Origin: Candidatus Hermodarchaeota archaeon
Lineage (GTDB): Archaea > Asgardarchaeota > Hermodarchaeia > Hermodarchaeales > Hermodarchaeaceae
Assembly (NCBI GenBank): GCA_016840595.1
Contig: JAEOSA010000004.1
Span: forward strand, 1 to 24,432
DNA length: 24,432 nt
Reading direction: 5' to 3'
The notes under the pieces are model-generated. The model was not told where the DNA came from. It searched no databases and saw only the letters and a program-made list of their open reading frames with translations. Position 1 is the stretch's first letter. Every line of letters starts with the position of its first letter. Below, piece after piece: positions 15,476-22,232 of the stretch. A program made the translations under genes and the position numbers.

Positions 15476-16540
15476 ATGCCGAAAAATAAGAAAGCAATAT
15501 TGTTACTATCAGTACTAGTTCTTACACTGTCGCTTAGTTTCTTCGCACCAAACCGTGCAGCTCGTGCACAAGATACCTTTGCTGGGAAGATCTTTGCATT
15601 CTACAATGTCAATACAGCCGATCAAGCGAATTCTCCAGAAACAGTTTCTGGGTTCACTGATTGGTGGAGAAGTCTGGGTGGAGGCGCTAAGAACATTACC
15701 GACTTGACTGCTGAAACATTGGAAGGTGTTCACTTCCTAGTTCTCAACTGTCCTGATGCTGATCAAGATGAAACCCATGCTATATCTGAATTCACAACGG
15801 CACAGGCCGAGGCTGTTAGGGATTGGTTCCTTAACACCACCACAGGTCATCATTTCCTCTGGGCAAGCAGTGACTCATCCTATACCTATGCTGGATACCC
15901 AGATGCTTATCGGTCAAATAACGCTACGATGATTCTCGAGGTTCTCGGTTCGCAACTCCGGTATGAACCTACATCCGTTGAAGATCCAGACTATAACACA
16001 GGGGGAGGATCGTATCGTCCGATACTTAACACGACATCTACTGATCCTTTGGTCGCAAGCATTGTGGCAAACGTTACAGACGTCTTGGCTCACAGCCCAA
16101 CACTCCTCTATGGAATGCAAGACTCTACTCCCGTTGCTCTCGAAGATACAACGTTGCCCAACGTGTACCCCATTCTGATGACGGGTGCCGCCGGTATCAT
16201 TAACGATCCGACACCGTTAGATACAATGTACGCCCACACCAATGGAGAAGAAGGTCACTTTGTGATGGTTGCTGCTGAACTAGGTATTGGTGGCACCACA
16301 CACAGATTGATTGCCTCTGGTGCAGCTCCTATTGGCGGCTACAATGCAATGTGGTTCGATGAATCCAAGGGCACACCACTTACTGGCTCACTATTCATCA
16401 AACAAGCAGTCTTGTGGGGTATGGAAGAACCAGCAGGACCGCCACCGCTTCCAATGGATCTCATCCTCATTGGTGGAGTCGCAGTGGTAGTCATCGTTGT
16501 TGTAATTGGTCTCGCCTACTTCCTGCTACGGAGACGGTAG
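15476..16540 (+). CDS. Membrane-anchored surface protein, possible GATase1-like domain
   Basis: This protein (354 aa) has a cleavable-looking signal peptide (hydrophobic core at 9-23, cleavage site near ARA-QDT at 30-32), an extracellular domain of about 290 residues, a Pro-rich stalk (PAGPPPLPMD), and a C-terminal membrane helix ending LLRRR. The type I anchored layout places the domain outside the cell. The alternating pattern GKIFAFYNVNTA, GVHFLVLNCPDA, HHFLWASSDS followed by LEVLGSQLRYEPTSVEDP resembles class-I glutamine-amidotransferase-like or DUF4350 domains seen in archaeal surface proteins; no catalytic Cys is evident, so binding rather than catalysis is my inference. Ribosome site gaggt is eight bases before the ATG. 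It is divergent from the ABC operon, so it may help capture the same substrate. Confidence 0.82.
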   Translation: MPKNKKAILLLSVLVLTLSLSFFAPNRAARAQDTFAGKIFAFYNVNTADQANSPETVSGFTDWWRSLGGGAKNITDLTAETLEGVHFLVLNCPDADQDETHAISEFTTAQAEAVRDWFLNTTTGHHFLWASSDSSYTYAGYPDAYRSNNATMILEVLGSQLRYEPTSVEDPDYNTGGGSYRPILNTTSTDPLVASIVANVTDVLAHSPTLLYGMQDSTPVALEDTTLPNVYPILMTGAAGIINDPTPLDTMYAHTNGEEGHFVMVAAELGIGGTTHRLIASGAAPIGGYNAMWFDESKGTPLTGSLFIKQAVLWGMEEPAGPPPLPMDLILIGGVAVVVIVVVIGLAYFLLRRR

Positions 16541-16570
16541 GATTTATCCTACCCCCCTCTCATTTTTTTT
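16536..16570 (+). terminator. Intrinsic terminator of the 15476 gene
   Basis: ggtagga (16536-16542) and tcctacc (16547-16553) form a perfect seven-base stem with loop ttta, overlapping the stop codon, and eight T follow at 16563-16570. The stem plus T-run is a convincing terminator. Confidence 0.7.
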
Positions 16571-16724
16571 AAACACTCACGCAACTTACTCATTTTTGCA
16601 AAGTATTCATTAACTGTCTCGATGAAAGAAACTGGCTACTTCTGTGTCCCAGAAAGGATTTTTTTGCACGTGGAGTTCAGCTCTTTTTAGGTGTATGTGA
16701 CGGTTATCCTTTGGTGACTAATCC

Positions 16725-17045
16725 TTGGGACGCACGGTACCTACTTATCGGTTGCAATTGGAAAAGGAGCGCCGTCGGTGGGGTCTCTTTCGCACGGCTC
16801 TTCGGGCGGACGAACAACCTGCCTTTGATAACCTCTTCATCTATGCTCGGACCTATGCGGATGCTGCCAGCGCGGTGGCCCGCCCCTGTCCTTCTGAGGC
16901 GATTTTCATGTCCATGATTCTGGGGCTCTATCAAGAGGTGCAACGCCTCCGGCTTGCGCTTGCGGCGGCTGCACGTAACTCCCGTCCTTTTGAGGATCAG
17001 AATTATCATGAGTATGTGCGGCGCGTTCAAGCCGAAATTTGACAC
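16725..17045 (+). CDS. Small conserved archaeal protein (GRTVPTYR... family, DUF8156-like), TTG start
   Basis: The 105 residues begin MGRTVPTYRLQLEKERRRWG, continue FRTALRADEQPAFDNLF, a segment rich in small residues and ending in VARPCPSEAIFMSMIL, then a helical C-terminus (QEVQRLRLALAAAARNS). From memory this matches a family of small, all-helical archaeal proteins with the same start and an ARP-x-x-x-EAxxMS block; no function is known to me. A stop codon lies two codons before the TTG at 16725, so TTG is the only start that includes the conserved beginning, and it is well supported by ggtga at 16713-16717, seven bases away. The reading frame is visibly richer in G+C than its neighbours. 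It is a stand-alone gene after a terminator. Confidence 0.75.
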
Positions 17046-17129
17046 TGTTTTTGTTCATTAGGAAGCATTGCCTGTATCGTGTCAGTTTTTAAACAGAACC
17101 TGTGAGGGTGATGGCTGACAGGAGGCATT

Positions 17130-18335
17130 GTGCAAGTGACTAAATGGTGGGTTCTGATCATCTTTTCGTTGCTCTTAGTTGCTCCAATCAGTTTCTCGAG
17201 GAAATTGCCGATGAGCTCATCAACCGTACCAGAGCCTGATTACTGGCCCACGGATAATTGGTTAGTCTCCACTCCTGATGAGCAGGGTATGCGCTCAGAG
17301 TTGTTGACGCAAATGATGGACACAATTCATGAGCTGGACTTGAATGTCCAATCGTTTCTCCTGATTCGCCATGGTTATATTGTCTTTGAGGAGTATCCTG
17401 ATCCTTGGTATCACGAAGATCGAACTCATTTCTTGGCTTCAGTCACCAAGAGTTTCATGGCTGGGTTGATAGGTATTGCGTTGGATAAAGGCTACATCGG
17501 TAGTCTTTCGGATCGTGTGATTGACTATTTCTCTGACCGGACTATTGCGCATGTTGGCCCTTTGAAGGAAATGATGACGATTCGTGACCTCCTGACGATG
17601 AAGACAGGGATGCTCTGGGATGAGGGCAGTTATTCTTATTGGGATTCACGAAATTCGTTTGTTCAGATGGAAAACAGTGATGATTGGGTACAGTTTGTCC
17701 TCGATTGTCCTATGGCTAGATTTCCGAATCAGAAATGGTACTACAACACTGGGGCGTCTCATTTGCTTTCAGCGTTGATTAATCAGACAACCGGAAATTC
17801 AACCCTCTCTTTTGCTAGAGAGCATCTTTTCACCCCGCTGGGTGTTGATCAATCGGCTTGGCGAACCGATCCTCAGGGTATCAATCCTGGTGGGTTTGGG
17901 TTAGACCTTACTCCACGGGATGCAGCGAAATATGCCTTTTTGCATTTACACCAGGGAATGTGGGATGGCGAACAAATTATTTCGTCCGGCTGGATTGCTG
18001 AGTCGACGCAAACCCATACCATGTTAGTCTATGGGAATGGGTATGGTTATCACTGGATTACATACCCGCTTTTCAATGCTTATGCTGCTTTTGGAGCTGG
18101 AGGGCAAGGTATCTTTGTCTTCCCCGATTATGATCTCATTGCCATTGTGAATGCTGAGGAACCTGTGGGTATTCCGTTTACTGAGCTCCTCCTGCATTTT
18201 GTGCTTCCTTCATTAACAGATGTGGAATCCGCAGCCATTTTCCCATGGAAGGCAGGATTTGTCCTCGTGTTGGTTTTGGGACTTTTCGTTCCTCTGGTGT
18301 ATCTTTACGGTTTCAAGAGAAGGCAGCGAAATTGA
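17130..18335 (+). CDS. Secreted, membrane-anchored beta-lactamase-like serine hydrolase
   Basis: The 401-residue protein has an N-terminal signal sequence (WWVLIIFSLLLVAPISFS), a class C beta-lactamase/penicillin-binding-protein-type domain, and a C-terminal helix (about 374-394) ending FKRRQRN, which would anchor it outside the cell. The catalytic SxxK is S104VTK107 and the second motif YxN is Y204YN206; the third motif, usually KTG or HxG, appears as GAGGQG near residue 348. Such proteins in Archaea act as esterases or D-amino-acid peptidases; antibiotic resistance is unlikely to be the native role. The GTG at 17130 follows ggagg (17121-17125) by four bases; a second GTG at 17136 is spaced ten and is equally possible. 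It lies 84 bases after the DUF8156-like gene. Confidence 0.9.
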   Translation: MQVTKWWVLIIFSLLLVAPISFSRKLPMSSSTVPEPDYWPTDNWLVSTPDEQGMRSELLTQMMDTIHELDLNVQSFLLIRHGYIVFEEYPDPWYHEDRTHFLASVTKSFMAGLIGIALDKGYIGSLSDRVIDYFSDRTIAHVGPLKEMMTIRDLLTMKTGMLWDEGSYSYWDSRNSFVQMENSDDWVQFVLDCPMARFPNQKWYYNTGASHLLSALINQTTGNSTLSFAREHLFTPLGVDQSAWRTDPQGINPGGFGLDLTPRDAAKYAFLHLHQGMWDGEQIISSGWIAESTQTHTMLVYGNGYGYHWITYPLFNAYAAFGAGGQGIFVFPDYDLIAIVNAEEPVGIPFTELLLHFVLPSLTDVESAAIFPWKAGFVLVLVLGLFVPLVYLYGFKRRQRN

Positions 18336-18430
18336 TGGCGAGGAGGGAATCGATTTAAGAGGATTGCTTGAGCAGTCATCTTGGAATCTCTCAGGAGAAT
18401 CTGGGAGAAAAGTGTGTATTGAAGGAAGTT

Positions 18431-19066
18431 GTGGCTAGAATGATTCATGATGTTCTTATTATCCATCGCCAAACTGAGGTTCCGCTGTTTCACCTTGCCC
18501 CCGGGGAGAAAAGCAAACTTACGGAAATGAGCATGGATGCACCCATTTTTTCTAAACTTGCTGTAACGATTGTCAGTGTTCTCCGAAATGCTGGAGCGCT
18601 TGAACGATTACGGTTATTACAGGTGAAGATGGCATTCAATGTCTTTGAGAACATCATCTTTGCAATCCTAGCTTCTAACGACCATGACGAGTTTGAACTC
18701 AATCATGCTCTCGTTCGATTAAGCTCGATGTTCCTACAATCTTATACTACGGAGGTCATTGAACAATACAAAGACAAACCACTAAGCTTTAGCAGCTTCA
18801 ACGTGAGCGCAGTTTTCCGTTCCGATCGGGTCGTCATCAGTGATACTGACACCCTCATGAAGAGTATGATTCAACGTCTCGCTGACATGGTTGGTGTAGC
18901 TGGACGCTTGCAAACGGAAGCAGGGATGCTAGCGGAAAAACGAAGTTTAGATGCCACAGTGATTATGAGCATCCAAGCTATGCATCAGGAACTCTTGAAT
19001 AAACTTGGTGATCTTAAACAGCAGATGGACCAGTTCCCCGTGCTCTCTGGAACCGGTTTTTCGTAA
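18431..19066 (+). CDS. Possible longin/roadblock-like cytosolic protein
   Basis: This protein (211 aa) belongs to no family I can name with certainty. Residues about 4-120 alternate as strand-strand-helix-strands-helix: MIHDVLIIHRQTEVPLFHL, then FSKLAVTIVSVLRNAG, LRLLQVKMAFNVFENIIFAI, and a helix FELNHALVRLSSMFLQSYTT. This order and the opening hydrophobic strand with IIHRQ are like longin or roadblock/LC7 domains, which bind small GTPases in Asgard archaea and eukaryotes. Two helices follow with coiled-coil potential (about 150-205, MQAMHQELLNKLGDLKQQMD). The start is uncertain: GTG 18431 sits just after gaaggaag (18421-18428), and ATG 18440 is the alternative; the frame is open to TTG 18368. 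It begins 95 bases after the hydrolase gene and may share its transcript. Confidence 0.75.
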   Translation: MARMIHDVLIIHRQTEVPLFHLAPGEKSKLTEMSMDAPIFSKLAVTIVSVLRNAGALERLRLLQVKMAFNVFENIIFAILASNDHDEFELNHALVRLSSMFLQSYTTEVIEQYKDKPLSFSSFNVSAVFRSDRVVISDTDTLMKSMIQRLADMVGVAGRLQTEAGMLAEKRSLDATVIMSIQAMHQELLNKLGDLKQQMDQFPVLSGTGFS

Positions 19067-19089
19067 ACGCTGAAGGTTACTTGACCATT

Positions 19090-19896
19090 TCATTTCTCGG
19101 GCTTGATTTCAAATATGAAGCCTTGTTTTTGAAGAGTGGCTAGAAAGGGGTGGTTCGCCCAACCACCTTGACAGAATTTTCGAGAGATGTGTTCACACCA
19201 TGAATAGGTGTCATAATCGATACTATCTTTGCCTTTCCGGAGAGGTATCTTAGCGTTTCGTTCTATGTAGTAGTTTTGTGCGAGGTAGCCTTCATCCATA
19301 ACTTTCATGCATGAGATAATATCCTCGTCAGAATGATCATAGTAAACGTCCTTATAGGCACTAAACTCAAGTGGAAATCGTGGACGAATTTCAGTATGTT
19401 CTGCTGGGTCAGGATATCCTAGGCACAATCCCACCATGGGAAAGACCCGGTCTGGAATATCAAACAATTCGGCTAATGGTTCAGCAAAGTGTGGAATCGC
19501 ACCTAAAAACACAGATCCTAGTCCAAGTGCTTCTGCGGCAAGAATCACATTTTCTGTAACTAAACTTGCATCCTGAACCCCAAGCCACAGGGTAAATACA
19601 TCATCTGCATCATAACTGTGTCCTCGCTTTGCCATGATTTTTTCAAGTCGCCGAAGATCGATTAAGATTAGCATGAGAACTTGTGTAGTTGGATAGGCGC
19701 CTATCTTTTGAAGCTCCGTAATTTTGTCTGAATCGCGAGTGTAGATGATGCTGCATAATTGCGCTGCAAAGGGGGCTTGAAATCCAGCCTTCAAAATTTT
19801 CTCTAATACTTCATCAGAAATGGGTTTGTCGAGAAATTGGCGCATAGATCGTCGATTGAGCATGATATCGAATATCCGCTGATTTTGATTTGACAT
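19090..19896 (-). CDS. Nitroreductase-family FMN oxidoreductase
   Basis: The 268 residues show the nitroreductase fold: the FMN-binding start MLNRRSMRQFLDKPISDEVLEKILKAG (about 12-38, with the RRSMR phosphate site), APFAAQL, the central LVTENVILAAEALGLGSVFLG (about 113-133) and MVGLCLGYPDP (about 153-163). This central block is the usual active-site helix. The C-terminal 80 residues (from FPLEFSAYKDVYYDH) are an extension of NfsA-like length that could close over the flavin or form the dimer. It would reduce nitro, quinone or other electrophilic compounds with NAD(P)H; the substrate is unknown. Start at 19896 fits the first motif. It is convergent with the longin-like gene (23 bases apart) and divergent from the RAM gene. 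Confidence 0.9.
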   Translation of the reverse strand: MSNQNQRIFDIMLNRRSMRQFLDKPISDEVLEKILKAGFQAPFAAQLCSIIYTRDSDKITELQKIGAYPTTQVLMLILIDLRRLEKIMAKRGHSYDADDVFTLWLGVQDASLVTENVILAAEALGLGSVFLGAIPHFAEPLAELFDIPDRVFPMVGLCLGYPDPAEHTEIRPRFPLEFSAYKDVYYDHSDEDIISCMKVMDEGYLAQNYYIERNAKIPLRKGKDSIDYDTYSWCEHISRKFCQGGWANHPFLATLQKQGFIFEIKPEK

Positions 19897-19979
19897 TTCG
19901 ATTCAACTCGTATGGTGGATTTTATGATCTTTAGTGTGTATCTATCAGATTAATATCATGGATACGGGAATACCTAGAG

Positions 19980-20219
19980 GTGGTGGTTCAAATTCCTGTT
20001 GTTGTCTACATTTTGATTCGAGTTGAAGCTGGCAAAGTATGGGATGTCGCTCAAGCTATTGGAAAAATTTCCGGTGTTGACCGGTCCAATGTCGTTACAG
20101 GGCCTTACGATGTGATTGCGTATGCTGTACTTCCGTCAACTGAGGATTTACGAAAGTTAATGGAAGGAATTCACAGTGTCGATGGTGTGACGCGATCTGA
20201 AACATGTATCGCAATTTAG
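19980..20219 (+). CDS. Stand-alone RAM (AsnC/Lrp ligand-binding) domain protein
   Basis: This 79-residue protein is a RAM/AsnC effector domain without a DNA-binding part. The pattern is typical: VVVYILIRVEAGKVWDVAQA, then VDRSNVVTGPYDVIAYA, a helix LRKLMEGIHSVDGV and a final strand TRSETCIAI. Such proteins bind amino acids as decamers or modulate full-length Lrp proteins. The start is GTG 19980, for which a TATA-like ttaatatc (19950-19957) is centred about 26 bases upstream, indicating a leaderless transcript; the second GTG at 19983 is possible. The window also has a full-length Lrp protein at 2792, but pairing is speculation. It ends 21 bases before the convergent DsrE gene. Confidence 0.88.
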   Translation: MVVQIPVVVYILIRVEAGKVWDVAQAIGKISGVDRSNVVTGPYDVIAYAVLPSTEDLRKLMEGIHSVDGVTRSETCIAI

Positions 20220-20240
20220 TAAGTGGAATAATTGGTTGCA

Positions 20241-20573
20241 TTACCAGACCATGGGAACATAACCCTGTTTGATTAAATCTGCTATGATGGTTCCCACATA
20301 AAGAATTTTCACGCCTAGCTTGGATAGGGACTCCGAGGAGCCATCATTATCTGAAATAAACTTGCAGGCGATTGCTTCTCCAGCTGAGCAGATTTCTTGG
20401 ACTTCTTTCGATAGCACTGGGTCGTTGGCGACCAATTGCTGGGAGGGACCGAAAAGGATGGTTTTCACATCTTCAAGCCACTTGTGTTTCAATGTGTTTT
20501 TCGCGTACATCAGTGCTGTTTCAACCACCGGTTTCTCGCCTGAGGTAATGATGACAACTATCTTCGAACTCAT
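20241..20573 (-). CDS. DsrE/DsrF-family sulfur-handling protein
   Basis: This 110-residue protein has the DsrE fold signature: an opening strand KIVVIITSGEKPVVETALMY, DVKTILFGPSQQLVANDP, the conserved cysteine C70 in EAIACKFISDN, and an end of LGVKILYVGTIIADLIKQGY. DsrE-family proteins carry sulfur as persulfide on such a cysteine, or bind small ligands, and usually form hexamers in the cytosol. The gene starts five bases after the stop of the flavin oxidoreductase gene, so it is translated from the same mRNA. A joint role in persulfide or disulfide chemistry is a reasonable inference but not shown here. Only one Cys in the motif is present. Confidence 0.88.
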   Translation of the reverse strand: MSSKIVVIITSGEKPVVETALMYAKNTLKHKWLEDVKTILFGPSQQLVANDPVLSKEVQEICSAGEAIACKFISDNDGSSESLSKLGVKILYVGTIIADLIKQGYVPMVW

Positions 20574-20578
20574 GTTCC

Positions 20579-21994
20579 TTATTCTCCGTTTGAACCATGG
20601 TTATGCTCGTGATGTTCGTGAACGTGTGACGGGTCAGAGAGGTTTCCCAAAGTTGTCACGATAAGCTCAGTGAGTGCGGGATGGATATGCATCCCCTGAG
20701 CCAGGGTCCACATATTCCCTCCGATTGCCATGATATCGACGACCTCTTGAATCAGCATAGGTGCGTAGGGGCCAATGATGTGAAATCCTAAGATTTTGTA
20801 GGATTCCTTTTCAACAATAGCCTTAGCGAATCCGTCTTCTTCGACCATTGCTTCGCCCTTGACCACATCGGAGTATCGTGCGGTTCCGAGGAGAAGCTTA
20901 TGGGCTTTTTCCGCTTCGGTTTGTGTGAGCCCGACGCCGGCAATCTGTGGGTATGAAAACACGGCATAAGGTACAGCGTTGTATTCCATTTTCTGCTTAT
21001 TGTCGGTCATGGCGTTATTCCACGCAATTTGCGCCTCGCGATTAGCTACGTGTTTAAACATGTAGCGTCCTGTAACGTCACCAAGTGCCCAAATGTTCTT
21101 TTTGCTGGTTTCCAGGAAGTCATTGACAACAATGAACCCTCGGTCATCAGTTTTGACCCCCGTTTTTTCTACATGTAACACATCAGCGTTCGATCGACGA
21201 CCCGTTGCAACGAGAATGCGTTCTCCCAAAAACTCCTGTTGTTCACCTGTTAGTCGGTTATCACCAATCACAACATCTCCATTCGCAGTCCGTTTCACCT
21301 CGTTAGCAGCTGTATTCATGTAAATCTTCATCCGTCTTGACAGGGCTTGATAGAGTGCTTCAGAGATTTCAGGTTCATTATTGGGAACTAACCGTGGTCC
21401 ACGTTGGAGCATTGTCACTTCAGAACCCATAGCTGAAAGGAAATGTCCATATTCCGCGGCAATATATCCTCCACCAATGATGACAACACTTTTGGGCAAT
21501 TCGGTGATCTCAAGAAGCGTCTCATTCGTTAAATAGTCAATCTGGTCAAGTCCTTTAATGCGTGGAATAACTGGTCGGGCACCTGCGACAATGAAGATTT
21601 TTTTACCTTCGATTTTCTCCCCTGCCACTTCCAGGGTGTAATCTCCAATGAACTGCCCTTCAGCTTCATAGAAGTCTAGGTCTCGTGCATGCTGCAAACC
21701 TGCCCGCATGTGGCTGAGGCTATCATCAATAGGTTGACGCATCCGAGCCATAATCGCTTTGAAATCGATGTTCTTGATTTCTGCGTCAATACCAAGTCGA
21801 TGAGCCTCTTGAATTTCCACAATGCGATCAGCAGGATAGATGAGCATCTTGGACGGAATACAGCCAACGTTCAAACAGGTACCGCCTAGGGGTCCACGAT
21901 CCACATACGCTACTTTAAGACCAGCACGATAAGCCGAATCCAAGATGATACCGCCTGAACCAGAACCAATAACAATAACATCGTATTTTTTCAT
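20579..21994 (-). CDS. FAD-dependent pyridine nucleotide-disulfide oxidoreductase (Lpd/MerA-like), His-rich tail
   Basis: The 471 residues include the FAD site (VIVIGSGSGGIILDSAYRAG), the redox disulfide GGTCLNVGCIPSK with C40 and C45, an NAD(P)-binding motif (VVIIGGGYIAAEYGHFLSAM), the second FAD block (IWALGDVTGRY) and the C-terminal dimer/active-site segment HIHPALTELI with the catalytic His-Glu pair. Size and order match dihydrolipoamide dehydrogenases and relatives. The end (HVHEHHEHNHGSNGE) is a run of histidines and acidic residues not usual in Lpd, possibly for metal binding. The protein lacks the terminal cysteine pair of mercuric reductase. No lipoyl-dependent dehydrogenase genes are next to it; instead the DsrE gene follows by five bases, suggesting thiol or sulfur redox. 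The substrate is therefore uncertain. Confidence 0.93.
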   Translation of the reverse strand: MKKYDVIVIGSGSGGIILDSAYRAGLKVAYVDRGPLGGTCLNVGCIPSKMLIYPADRIVEIQEAHRLGIDAEIKNIDFKAIMARMRQPIDDSLSHMRAGLQHARDLDFYEAEGQFIGDYTLEVAGEKIEGKKIFIVAGARPVIPRIKGLDQIDYLTNETLLEITELPKSVVIIGGGYIAAEYGHFLSAMGSEVTMLQRGPRLVPNNEPEISEALYQALSRRMKIYMNTAANEVKRTANGDVVIGDNRLTGEQQEFLGERILVATGRRSNADVLHVEKTGVKTDDRGFIVVNDFLETSKKNIWALGDVTGRYMFKHVANREAQIAWNNAMTDNKQKMEYNAVPYAVFSYPQIAGVGLTQTEAEKAHKLLLGTARYSDVVKGEAMVEEDGFAKAIVEKESYKILGFHIIGPYAPMLIQEVVDIMAIGGNMWTLAQGMHIHPALTELIVTTLGNLSDPSHVHEHHEHNHGSNGE

Positions 21995-22138
21995 AACAGA
22001 AGATTTGCTGATTGACCCTTAAAATAGATTCACAACCTGCTAGTGAATATGGACGATTTTTCCGATTATGCCAATAAAACTGGAAAATCTTGGATAAACA
22101 CAGATTTTTACACTATGAGTTGAGGCTGAAATATTTCA

Positions 22139-22230
22139 AGATATAAATAGCAGAAGCCGTTACTTAGTTGCTTGTGACAGACACTAAGAATAGTGAATGT
22201 CATCAAGTACGAATATATAAGGAAAGGTAA
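22139..22230 (+). promoter_or_regulatory. Promoter and leader of the secreted nuclease gene
   Basis: agatataaatag (22139-22150) is a good TATA box with an expected start near 22171, giving a leader of about 60 bases. A second AT-rich element (atatataa, 22213-22220) is too close to the ATG at 22233 to act as its TATA box. The ribosome site ggaaaggt (22221-22228) is well placed. Confidence 0.5.
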
Positions 22231-22232
22231 AA

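Noticed and set aside
16704..17045. A 113-codon minus-strand frame opposite the 16725 gene
   Set aside because: The plus-strand frame matches a remembered archaeal family and has a well-spaced ribosome site; the minus frame has neither.
17130..18335. Antibiotic-resistance beta-lactamase
   Set aside because: SxxK and YxN are shared by many esterases and peptidases; the KTG box is not kept and the host is apparently archaeal, so resistance is not supported.
22211..22220. AT-rich gaatatataa as the TATA box of the nuclease gene
   Set aside because: It would place the transcription start inside the coding region, after ATG 22233; the box at 22139-22150 fits better.
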